A stretch of 10,062 nucleotides of DNA from Spirogloea muscicola (GCA_009602725.1 WELB01000002.1:812348-822409), one strand, 5' to 3'; numbered from the stretch's first letter, positions 1 to 7,777 are shown. Program-made: numbers and translations. The notes: a model not told the origin generated them from the sequence alone.

Positions 1-65
1 CCCCCCCCTTTCTGTGTGCGAATTGATTTGCCTGAAGCATAGCTCAATGCCTGTGTCTGCTGCAG
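1..65 (+). other. 3' end of an intron upstream of the first visible ACX4-like exon, with a poly-C start
   Basis: The window opens with a run of eight C. The stretch ends in a pyrimidine-containing CTGCAG acceptor directly before the first recognisable exon at 66. I see no coding sequence here. The homopolymer at the very start may mark an assembly edge. Confidence 0.5.
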
Positions 66-3004
66 TACTGGGAGAAGGCAGAGTTTCCACACCACCTCGT
101 CCCCAAGTTTGCGCAGCTCCGGGTGGCTGGGTCCACCATTCAGGTGAGAAGGTGGTCCGCATGCTCTTCTTGTAGACTGAAGTGCACTCCTCTGCAAGCT
201 TCGTGCATGGTGACCTGCGAGCAGCAAAACACCTGGGGTGTGCATCCTCACAGTGTCAAGAGAGGGCATCATTGTGTCAGGGGTATGGCTGCCCTGGCAT
301 GAGCATCGTCGGCGGCGCCATGGTCGTCATGGAGATGGCACGGGTTGATGCCAGCTGCTCCACGTTTATGATGGTCCATACCTGCTTGGGCATGCTGACA
401 ATTGGTGTGCACTCCCTTGTGCCCCACATTCACAATGGTTCGCATTCATCAGTCTTTGTCTGCTCAGCATGCCAACCTGCTGGGTGCATGCACGGCTTTG
501 AATTTTTCGGTGAAATCATTCAGCAATCAGGGGACAGAGGGCTTGCTCAAGCTTGCTCTCTTAAGACTGCGCAAGCTTTGACTTCCTCCTGTGGTTGCAT
601 CCTCGCAGCTCTCTGCGGAAGTGAAGAGCAGAAGCAGCAAGACCTGCCGAAGCTTGCGGCACTTGACAGCATTGCCTGCTGGGTGTGCTCTGTACCCTTT
701 CTGTGAAAATGTGTGATTATATAGTCAAAATATGACACGTGCTCTGCATGTGCTTGCAACAGTCTTCTTTTGAACTATCAGTAGGTGTGCATGTTACACG
801 CACATAAGAGTGTGCTTACTCATCACAGTGCCATAATTTGTAACTGAAGGCGTTGACTGAGCCCAACTACGGGAGCGACGCTAGCTCCCTCAACACAACC
901 GCAACAAGGGTGAGTAGCTAGACTGTTGAGAGGCCTGGTTTGCCGGCTGCGCACCTCTACTGGCCTTGTGTAACAAGGCAAGGAAATGAGGGCATGAAGC
1001 CTGTGATGGAGGAATTTATTGCTGTCGTTACCTTAGAGCTCTTACCTGCCTAAGTTGCTTAATATCTGATGGCTGCAGATATTGGCCAATATGATGTGTT
1101 GGCCAGCATTTTCATGCAGCAGTTAAGCCTTCTGCTTACAGGTGGAAGGAGGGTGGAGACTAGACGGGCAGAAGAGGTGGATTGGCAACAGCACCTTTGC
1201 TGACGTGGTCGTGGTCTTTGCTCGCAATGTGGAGACCAACCAAATCAATGGGTAGGTGCTATTCACATCGTCCACGCATTTGTCTGATACATGACGTCCA
1301 CTGATCCAGTATGTCCAACTTTATGTAGGTATTAGTAGTTGAATGCCAAGAAATGCATAGTTGCTATATTGCTCGAAAGCTTAGCTTATTGCAACTACAT
1401 AATCGTCAGCTTGTTGTATCAGGTTCATTGTGAGGAAAGGCAATCCTGGCTTCAAGGCTGTGAAGATGGAGACAAAGATTGGCCTCCGCATCGTCCAAAA
1501 CGGGGACATCTCCTTAAGCAATGCCTTTGTACCCGAGCGCGACCGCCTCCCGGGCGTCAATTCTTTTGCAGACACCAATAAGGTGCAAGCTCAATGTCAG
1601 GGTGGACTTTCTGTGGGCATTCCAGCAAATGCAATACCTACAAAGAATATGTCATGTGTACAATACACTAGCTTGCTGCAATGTCCAAGCCATCAGAGCT
1701 TATTAGATACAGGCTGTCTGACGTTGCATCAAATGTCAAGCATGTGGTCCGACTGGTAGTGGTGGTGCTGAACTGTTGCTCAAATAGTGCCAGAGGATCT
1801 GAAAAACTATCTGTTGTTTGGGCCTATGTTGCTGTGCAGGTTCTGGCAATCTCAAGAATCATGGTGGCATGGCAGCCAATTGGCATTGCCATGGGCGTGT
1901 ACGACATGTGCCATAGGTACACTATCTTGCCTGCTCAATGTGCCAGCTTGCGAACAAGTAGCCACCGTGTACTGGACAAATTACAGGTTCCTCATGGGCC
2001 CGCAGCCGTTTGTGACAGTGTTACCATACGACACAATCTACAGGTTGGCATCGAGTTGTCTTCACCATAAAGAGGGCTTTGACACTCTGATTAGCAAATA
2101 CAACATGTTGTGTGAACGCGGTTTTGGCAGGTACTTGCAAGAGCGGGAGCAGTTTGGCGTGCCACTGGCATCGATGCAGATCAACCAGGAGAAGCTGGTA
2201 CGGATGTTGGGCAATGTGCAGGCCATGTTCCTCATGGGCTTGCGCATCTGCCAGCTCTATGATTCGAAGACAATGACAGTGGGGCAGGCCTCAATGGCCA
2301 AGGTGGGGCTCCTCTCTACTTTTGCAGTCTAATAATGTTCAGTCTACCTGCTTGAAGCAGCTTGACAGTGCAGTTCTTTGCATTGCCTCAGTTCAACTCA
2401 ACCTCACTGCTTTTGTTTGGGCTGGCCGTTTATGGCTGCGCCCTTGAGAGGTCTATCCTTTACATGTTATATGTTTGTAAGCAAAGCGTTGGTGGTAAAT
2501 AGCATCCATACCATGAGCTCTGTGATGACATGGCCTGAGGCTGTTGCACTGATCCAGGCATGGAACACGTTGAGAGCACGTGAAGTGGTTGCGCTGGGCC
2601 GCGAGCTCCTGGGTGGGAATGGCATTCTCGCTGAGTTCCAAGTAGCCAAGGTTACTTTCGCTGCTCTCTGCATGTGGTTTTGCAAGTTGGATGCTGGTTG
2701 TGCGTCCACGCAACTAGCGGGAATTGAGAATGGGGCCTTAGAATCTGAATCTACTGCTTCATCGTATCGCTTGGGGGTTCAAGTTCGTTGTAGAGACTCT
2801 CTCCTGATACCTCGTACTCATCGTCTGGTTGGTGTCAAGTAAATGTGGTGTTAACCAACAATTGTGCGACTTTGCCAGGCATTCTGCGACCTGGAGCCAA
2901 TATACACCTATGAAGGCACGTATGAGGTCAATACGCTGGTGGTCGGCCGCGAGATTACTGGCATCTCCAGCATCCGGCCCCGTTCATCGTCTAGCGAACA
3001 CTAG
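66..3004 (+). CDS. Acyl-CoA oxidase 4-like (short-chain acyl-CoA oxidase, acyl-CoA dehydrogenase fold), 3' ten exons; 5' partial
   Basis: Predicted to oxidise short-chain acyl-CoA to trans-2-enoyl-CoA with FAD, passing electrons to O2, as plant ACX4 does in peroxisomal beta-oxidation. Exons that join in phase: 66-143, 281-404, 609-682, 850-909, 1142-1251, 1423-1582, 1840-1916, 2131-2302, 2558-2650, 2879-3004 (TAG). They total 1074 nt, giving 357 visible residues. Seen motifs: GYGCPG at the exon 1/2 join, [10 protein letters not shown] (res. 93-102, the substrate/FAD-loop signature), [57 protein letters not shown] (302-308) and [12 protein letters not shown], whose Glu328 aligns with the catalytic base. 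Plant ACX4 is about 436 aa, so roughly 75-80 N-terminal residues lie off the window. The protein ends RPRSSSSEH, not an SRL-type PTS1. The main alternative is a glutaryl-CoA dehydrogenase paralogue, but the sequence reads closer to ACX4. Exon calls come from homology and splice phase only. The acceptor at 848-849 (CTGAAG) lacks a strong pyrimidine tract. Confidence 0.93.
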
Positions 3005-3439
3005 TCGAGATATTTGAACAGATGCAATCTCCCCATTGCCTCAGCAAGTCACTAATAAGAAGCAGCAGTTGACTGCTCGCTGACATCTTCAATTACTGCC
3101 TGTTTCTCCCCTATTTCACTATTGCCTTGTGAGCACTTCAATATTGAGCACCACGCTTTTTAGTCATAGTGCTTAGATGGTGCTGTGTTGCAACATTGAG
3201 TGTCGTGGATTCCAATGCGAGCTTGCCCAGGCGTTGCTGTCGGCACTTGCAAGCCACAGTATTGAACGACTTCCTGCTGGTGCAAGGGGAGCACAGCCTT
3301 ATAGACTTCTTGGCAAGCGACAGGCATCTCCTTGCACTCCAGCTGCCTGTTGATCTACAAAACTTTATGGAAGAAGATGTCCGATGACAAAATTGGCGCT
3401 AGCCCCTGTGACTTTGAGCCACAAGTGCCATGGGAAGCT
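3005..3439. other. Convergent intergenic spacer (3' flanks of the ACX4-like and acyltransferase-like genes)
   Basis: Two genes end tail to tail here, with stops at 3004 (plus) and 3440 (minus). I see no conserved coding sequence on either strand. The open frames present (for example 3169-3387 plus) show no family resemblance. The green-algal poly(A) signal TGTAA is not present downstream of either stop within this spacer. An AATAAG at about 3053-3058 is the nearest approach to a canonical signal for the plus-strand gene. Confidence 0.6.
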
Positions 3440-6039
3440 CTACTTGTCGCGTCGCTCAAAATTGTCGATTGCAGAGGCCAGGAAATGCATGGCCGTGCCA
3501 ACCAGCTCGCTCATCTGGCTCCGGTGCAAAAGCGGAGTCGGGTACACGCAGCAGAGATGTGCAGCACCATCGCGCAGTGAGTCGAAGATGGCGAGGCACG
3601 GCCCAATCCCATGCACTGAGGCGCAACCGAGGTAGTCGACTATGCCAAGTTCCCGTGCTATTTCCTGTGACAAGGGCCCCAGCCGCCATTGAAGAGAGAG
3701 CACCGGGAGATAGTGCTATCAGATAGACCAGGAGGACTAGATTGCCCATGACTGTAAGAGGAGTGGAAGGAGGGAGGAAGGGGCCAGGTTGGGGGTGGGC
3801 AAGGGCAGGAGAGCGCAGATATAGTCAAAGAAGGGGAGAAGAGGGGCCAAGAAGGGAGGAGGGAAGGAGGATGGAGGAAGGAGAGAGGCGGGAAGAAGTG
3901 GTGCACACCTGCATGGACTCCTGCTGGGGGTCACGGAAGATGCAGAGGAGGGAGGTGCGGAGGGAGGAGGCGGGCGTGAGGTTGGGATGCTGGATGGCCT
4001 GCCACATGAGGAGGTTGAGGTCGCCCATGTCTGTGAAGTGCTTGCGCGCGCCGAGCGCGCCCTCAGCCGAACGGACGCACCGCCGCGCCAAGTCCCAAAA
4101 GCCCGTTATCTCGCTCACGCCATGCGTATTCTGCAACGCCGAGTGATAGAAGCCTGTCGCAATGGCGGCACTGACCGGCCCATCAGGCAGTGGGCGTGAC
4201 AACATTGCAGGCAAAGCGGCAGGGAGCAATGAGAGGAGGGCCGTTAGGGCTGGCGCACCGACGGCAGATGCAGGCAGCGGCGGCTGCAGGAGACTGCGGC
4301 AGTTGATGAACGTCGTGACGGCAAATTGCTCCTCACGCCCTTGAGAGGCCCGCACCGCAGCCGTGGCCTTGAGCACGGCTGCGGTGATGGCGCCGTACAG
4401 GCTGCTCCCCTCCGCGGCGCTCGCCTGGTATGCCGCATCGGCCCGTCAATGAGCTCCCCAGTGAGGTGGAGGGAGGAAGGGGGAAATGGGGGGGTGGGAA
4501 GACAGCAGGCAGGAGGGAGGGAGGAGAGAGGAAGGAGGGAGGAGGGACGCAAGGAGAGATTCTCGCACCTCCTGAAGCGCAGCAGTGTCAGCAGGGGAAA
4601 GCCCCGCGCGGAGGACGGCAGTGCGGCGCTCCTCTGCGGGCTGCCAGAACGGCAGCAGGGTGTGGCGCCGGGACCCCAGCGTGTAACCGACGACGTCGAC
4701 GCCGTGCGCCCAGAAGGGCTTGCGCGCCGCGCCCGGCGGCATCGCGTCCTCCACCGCCGACAGCTCCGGGCCCTCCTCCTCCGTTACACCATCCTCTCCC
4801 CCACCTCCCTCCTCCATGCCCCTGCCGCCCTCCCCACCACCCGCCGCTCCTCCCTCCCTCCTGTGCTGCCGCCGGCCGCGCAGTAGCGCCTCGCAGAGCA
4901 CCCCGGTGACGTGGCTGGCCGCTGCGCGGTCGCAGACGCTCGTGTGGAAGCGCAGGGCCACCAGCGAGCGGCCGCCGTCGAGGCGGTACAGCCGCACGCC
5001 GACCAGCGGCACTGGCGCGCCGCCGCCGCTGACATCGCCATCCACCAAGCACTTCCTGGCCATCCCACGGCTGGCCGTAAGCCCAGCTCCTTCGCTGCGC
5101 CGCCGATGGCCAGCGAGAGTAGCGGTGTGCAACAGAGGTGGTGGCTGAGCCGCTGCCTCACCAGAGCGGCGCGTTGATCTCCCGCTCCACGACGGCGTGG
5201 AGCACGCCGGCGTCGGCCGGGAACTCGAAGCTCCCCAGCCCGGCGCGGGCCTTGTCGCCGTCGCCTCCACCCCCCTCCTCGCAAGTCACGCCGCCGCCCT
5301 TGTCCTCACCATCCACGCCGCCAGCCGGCTCGGAAAGACCGTCGGGGTCCCAGCCGCTAACCTCCTCGACCTGCGGACCAAATGGGCTCCGTGGCTCAGT
5401 GTGGCCGGCGGCTCCGCAAAGAGATAGAGAGCGCAGCCGAGGGGCGGGAGAGAGGAGGAAGACGGGGGGAGGAGAGGAGGGAGGAGGGGCAGCCCACCTG
5501 GACGTCGGGCTCGGCGGAGACGCTGAAGGCGGGCCCGCCCTTGGCCCAGACGAGGCGCGAGCGCAGCCGGGGGTTGCGCCGCAGGACCTCGTCCACCGCG
5601 GCCTGCGGCGGAGCGCCGAGTCCCGTCAACTGGGCTGCGGCAGCGGCGGCGGCGGCGTCCGCGGAGAGACCCCGCAGAGGGGGAGCAGCAGCGGAGGAGG
5701 CGCTGGGAGGAAAGAGGGCGAGAGAGGTTCGCCGGCGGCGGCGGCGGCGGCACCTGGAGCGCGGCGGTCTGGAGGGGCGCGTCGAAGAGGATGCCCACAA
5801 CCGAGGTCCCGGTGCCTGAGCAGGAGAGGAGGGCGGAGGGAGGGAGGGCGAGAGGGAGGGAGGGGAGAGGAGGTGGGGTCAGAAGGGGCAGAGCTGAGGG
5901 GGTTTCGAGCGCGAGCAACGTCGGCGGCAGCGGCGGCGGCGGCGGCGGCGGCGTGGGGTGAGTTGGAGGGCGGCCTGCCACTCGGCGCTCCAAACAATCC
6001 TCACATGCTCGAAATGCAGCCGTGCCGGCGCCGCTACAT
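3440..6039 (-). CDS. Condensation-domain (CAT-fold) acyltransferase-like protein, alcohol acetyltransferase/PapA5-like; 5' end unresolved
   Basis: Exons in transcript order, all joining in phase: 5815-5754, 5629-5498, 5370-5162, 5055-4569, 4424-3909, 3715-3440 (TAG), with a tentative earlier exon at 6039-6005. From 5813 they give 559 residues. Family features seen: an N-terminal strand/helix (TSVVGILFDAPLQTAALQ), the VDEVLRRNPRLRSRLVW segment typical of 'xLxxLxxRHPxLRxxF', then FEFP..VVEREINAPLW (res. 112-134), then the active-site region LVALRFHTSVCDRAA (res. 165-179). LSPADTAALQEASAAEGSSLYGAITAAV spans the exon 4/5 join and matches the conserved 'lxxacrxxgxTvxgal' region. The C-terminal half ends in GCASVHGIGPCLAIFDSLRDGAAHLCCVYPTPLL. 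Such proteins move acyl groups from CoA or carrier thioesters to alcohols or amines. The substrate here is unknown. The catalytic HHxxxDG reads HTSVCDR, so activity is doubtful. Two Gly/Glu-rich insertions occur (res. about 80-107 and 199-230). GC content is very high toward the 5' end. No start codon can be chosen with confidence. Confidence 0.8.
3716..3908 (-). other. Intron 5 of the acyltransferase-like gene, strongly CT-rich on the sense strand
   Basis: This 193-bp intron begins GTGTGC and ends CTGATAG on the minus strand. Most of it (about 3760-3900) is an AGG/GGA tract on the plus strand, so a CCT/TCC tract in the transcript. The acceptor after 3716 is chosen because an in-frame TAG overlaps it and because joining there keeps phase 0. 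An alternative acceptor (CTTACAG, about 3751) leads into a stop after a few codons in the needed frame. Confidence 0.6.
4467..4560 (-). repeat. Low-complexity GGA/GAGG tract in intron 4 of the acyltransferase-like gene
   Basis: The plus strand is almost all purine (GGAGGGAGGAGAGAGG-like), giving a pyrimidine tract in the transcript. It lies inside the intron 4425-4568, upstream of the ACCAG acceptor. The nearest in-frame TGA just upstream of the acceptor confirms that this stretch is not translated with the exons. Confidence 0.7.
4767..4862 (-). repeat. Coding low-complexity tract: Gly/Glu-rich insertion in the acyltransferase-like protein
   Basis: Residues about 199-230 are almost entirely G, E and A (for example EEGGGGEDGV, TEEEGPEL). 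They lie between the active-site helix and the next conserved block (PFWAHGVDVVGYTLG). The DNA is GGA/GGC-rich in the sense strand, unlike the flanking introns, which are CT-rich in sense. It stays in frame with both flanks, so it is probably a translated loop expanded from a microsatellite rather than an intron. Confidence 0.6.
5728..5750. repeat. GGC trinucleotide repeat
   Basis: A short (GGC)n run. On the minus strand it lies just inside the intron after the exon ending at 5754 (GTGCCGCC...). It is the first of three GGC runs at the 5' end of the acyltransferase-like gene. Confidence 0.8.
5820..5872. repeat. GGGA/GGAGG low-complexity tract
   Basis: A purine tract on plus, pyrimidine in the gene's sense strand, inside the putative intron 5816-6004. 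It resembles the tracts in introns 4 and 5. Confidence 0.7.
5926..5952. repeat. GGC trinucleotide repeat
   Basis: A (GGC)n run of about nine units, followed by a segment (5964-5978) that matches one at 6132-6146 in 14 of 15 bases. It is probably intronic in the acyltransferase-like gene. Confidence 0.85.
6005..6039 (-). other. Tentative upstream exon of the acyltransferase-like gene
   Basis: A 35-nt segment on the minus strand has a good acceptor (CCATCCTCAG) and a strong donor (GTGAGG). Its phase fits the next exon exactly (one base plus GC at 5815-5814), and it would add SGAGTAAFRAC before TGTSVV. There is no homology support for these residues, and the exon before it cannot be found. Confidence 0.35.
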
Positions 6040-6057
6040 CTGAGGATGGCAAGTCAC

Positions 6058-6126
6058 CGGAGNGACAGCAGCGGCGGCGGCGACGGCGACGGCGGCGGCG
6101 GCAGGCGGCGGCGGCGGCGGAGAGCG
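6058..6126. repeat. Imperfect GGC/GAC trinucleotide repeat containing an ambiguous base
   Basis: Runs of GGC with GAC and AGC interruptions. Position 6063 is N, which suggests poor read support across the repeat. The true 5' exon(s) of the acyltransferase-like gene may lie in or just beyond this stretch. Several frames stay open here only because of composition. Confidence 0.85.
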
Positions 6127-6149
6127 ACGCGTGGAGTGCGGCCTGCAGC

Positions 6150-6190
6150 TCTCACCCTCCCTCCTCCCTCCCTCCTCCCTCCCTCCCCGC
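6150..6190. repeat. CCCTCCCTCCT low-complexity tract
   Basis: A (CCTCC)n-like pyrimidine tract on plus, which is purine-rich in the gene 2 sense strand, unlike that gene's introns. It sits near the place where a 5' UTR or first exon would be expected. Confidence 0.7.
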
Positions 6191-6245
6191 GGCCAGCACT
6201 GGGCTGGCAGCGGGCCCGTCGCTTCATGGAGGGTGGGGAGGGGGG

Positions 6246-6260
6246 ATTTATTTATCAATC
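6246..6260 (-). promoter_or_regulatory. AT-rich TATA-like element, possible promoter of the acyltransferase-like gene
   Basis: On the minus strand the sequence reads GATTGATAAATAAAT inside otherwise very GC-rich DNA. It is about 200 bp upstream of the first tentative exon. This is suggested by composition and position only. No initiator or start codon supports it independently. Confidence 0.25.
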
Positions 6261-6273
6261 TGGAATATACCCA

Positions 6274-6304
6274 AGTCTTTCTGGGCTGGCTTTTCGCAGC
6301 CCCC
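6274..6304 (+). repeat. Partial third copy of the inverted-repeat arm, with hairpin
   Basis: The segment TCTTTC.TGGGCTGGCTTTTC.CAGCCCC matches the right arm near 7025-7051 in the same orientation, with small gaps. It keeps the hairpin core GGGCTG...CAGCCC. The similarity fades after the CAGCCCC. It may be a decayed fragment of the same element. Confidence 0.45.
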
Positions 6305-6491
6305 CGCCCACTCGGGACGAGGTCGCTCCTTTATCCGCTCCGGGGACGTGGGAAGCGAGGCAGCGGTCACGCCACTGGGGGTGCCGCGGGGAGAGAGGTG
6401 GCCCCGGGGAGGGGAGGGCGGGACCACGCAGCCGGAAAGGGGCTGGGACCGCTCCATCGCGTTCAGTGGAAAGCCACTCAGTTTGTCATTA

Positions 6492-6590
6492 TTATCATTC
6501 TGTTATGGTGATTGTGAGCCTTTGATGTTCATGGGTGTGGCCCATCTCCACATCACCTCGCCTACTGCTGGCGCGTTATCATCCTGTTAT
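6492..6590 (+). repeat. Short direct repeat TTATCATYCTGTTAT, two copies
   Basis: Copies at 6492-6506 and 6576-6590 differ at one of 15 bases and are 84 bp apart. They lie between the acyltransferase-like gene and the inverted-repeat element. Function is unknown; this may be chance in AT-richer DNA. Confidence 0.5.
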
Positions 6591-6701
6591 CGTTGCATAA
6601 GTCGACCCTCTTCTCGTCCATGGCCAAAGAATGATCTCGTACACTCTGTAGCCTTTGCCAGCCCCATCAGTGATCAACACTTCCGTGTCAAATTTTGCAA
6701 T

Positions 6702-6765
6702 TGCAAAGAAAGGGCTCGCCCATTGAGGATAGGGGCTGGACAAGCCAGCCCAAAAAAGAATGAAC
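6702..6765 (+). repeat. Left arm of the inverted repeat
   Basis: Contains the inner hairpin GGGCTGG-ACAAG-CCAGCCC at about 6734-6751. It pairs with 7018-7080. Confidence 0.85.
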
Positions 6766-6781
6766 AAAGAACGAGAAGGGG

Positions 6782-6801
6782 GCCAGAGGAAGCCAGAGGA
6801 A
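6782..6801 (+). repeat. Tandem repeat of a 10-bp unit, GCCAGAGGAA x2
   Basis: Two perfect copies inside the central part of the inverted-repeat element, with a related GCCAGAGGCA further on (about 6919). It is not long enough to suggest a function. Confidence 0.7.
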
Positions 6802-7017
6802 GCGCTAAGAAACCAACGCACACAAAGAAAGAAAGCAGCTACAAATCACTTAGTAACCCCTGCTAAGCAGTCGCAAATCAGAGAGGCTAGGGTCCTGGAA
6901 GTGGGTCCCCTGGACAGAGCCAGAGGCAGCAGCGAGGGCTCGTCCGGCACGAAGGTGCAGCGCACGGGCCATGGACCTCTGCAGCGAGACGGCCAATTGC
7001 AAAGGAGTCCTGCAGGA

Positions 7018-7080
7018 GTTCATTCTTTTTTGGGCTGGCTTTTCCAGCCCCTATCCTCAATGGGCGAGCCCTTCTCTGCA
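7018..7080 (-). repeat. Right arm of the inverted repeat
   Basis: Contains the hairpin GGGCTGG-CTTTT-CCAGCCC at about 7032-7050. The arm differs from the left arm mainly in this loop (CTTTT against the complement of ACAAG) and at the outer edge. Confidence 0.85.
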
Positions 7081-7777
7081 GGAGGCTGTTCGGTTAGAGC
7101 TCATAAGCACGTGCAATCATCAATCTTTCTCTGACTAGTTCGGCCTGTATTTGCTGTACTTAGGGATAAACACTGCTCTCATCAAGTGAAGTCAGCTCGC
7201 CTGTTCGGCCATGACTTCGACCACGCTCAATATAGTCCTCCGGGGTATACCCATTGACAAGCTTTGTTACAAACCTGTGATCACGTCAAGATTTCGTGGC
7301 AGTCTTCTTGCGACCAAATATAGCGTTGAGCCCCCAGCCAATGCTGCACCTACGGATTTCTTAAGAGCACCTACGAAAATGCTATGAGCATCACTAGTGT
7401 TCCTTACTCTTGACGAGCATCCGCCTGTTGTGTCATACTCTTCTGAGCTTCAAGGGCCAATCAAGAATTTTCCAGATAGTAATCACAGGTATAGAGTATC
7501 CAGGCAAATTTCATGATCTGCTCAAGTCCTGACATTCTGACCTTCTTGCTACTGTGCTCCTCATGCCCCATTCAAGCTGCACACTTGGTCATACTTTGCA
7601 CCATAGCATCCATTGAAACCTAAGCCCTTTTACCATGAATCTCACCCTTGTAAAGCACCAAAATGTATCGCTAGCCAGCTAGCAAGGAGTGGGGGGACAA
7701 CCTTTTAATCAGTGTTTTCAGCTTCTAAGCCTCTAAGGCAGTCAAGAAGCTGACAATTGGCGAAATTTTACTTCACA
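7081..7777. other. Intergenic DNA, no gene recognised
   Basis: Moderate GC with no long open frames and no codon pattern resembling the three genes. I looked for tRNA boxes and conserved protein fragments on both strands and found none. A short near-palindrome GCTAGCCAGCTAGC lies at about 7670-7683. Confidence 0.6.

Larger units (their letters stand above)
6702..7080. mobile_element. 379-bp inverted-repeat element, MITE-like or hairpin-RNA locus
   Basis: The left arm (6702-6765) and the reverse complement of the right arm (7018-7080) align over about 62 bp with two substitutions and one single-base indel. Both read outward-in as TGCARAGAA(A)GGGCTCGCCC... and end ...AAAAAAGAATGAAC. The roughly 250-bp centre has no convincing protein. 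The layout fits a non-autonomous terminal-inverted-repeat element, but I cannot find a target-site duplication: the left flank is ...TTTTGCAAT and the right flank GGAGGCTG.... The other reading is a transcribed long hairpin. The near-identity of the arms suggests recent origin or selection. Confidence 0.6.

Noticed and set aside
182-706. A 174-codon open frame on plus
   Set aside because: It reads through two introns of the ACX4-like gene. Only 281-404 within it is real exon in this frame, and 609-682 continues after a spliced join.
1986-2238. GTTCCTCATGGGC occurring in an intron (about 1986) and again in the next exon (about 2226)
   Set aside because: Only 13 bases match and the similarity stops on both sides; more likely chance than a duplicated exon.
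1787-2332. A 181-codon open frame on plus
   Set aside because: It is intron sequence joined by chance to the real exon 2131-2302; the true upstream exon is 1840-1916 in another frame.
2765-2800. GGGTTCAAGTTC, resembling a tRNA B box
   Set aside because: It lies in an ACX4 intron, with no A box or acceptor stem at the right distance.
4326-4909. Long plus-strand frames over the acyltransferase-like gene
   Set aside because: They are antisense shadows of GC-rich exons, rich in Arg, Pro and Gly with no family resemblance.
5286-5997. Minus-strand frames rich in Pro/Ala/Arg
   Set aside because: They run through introns without stops because of GCC/CCT composition. Only the short segments 5754-5815 and 5498-5629 match the condensation fold, and they sit in different frames.
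5138-6866. Plus-strand frames of about 300 codons (5138-6043 and 5958-6866)
   Set aside because: They are kept open by GGC repeats and lie antisense to the acyltransferase-like gene; one crosses the N at 6063.
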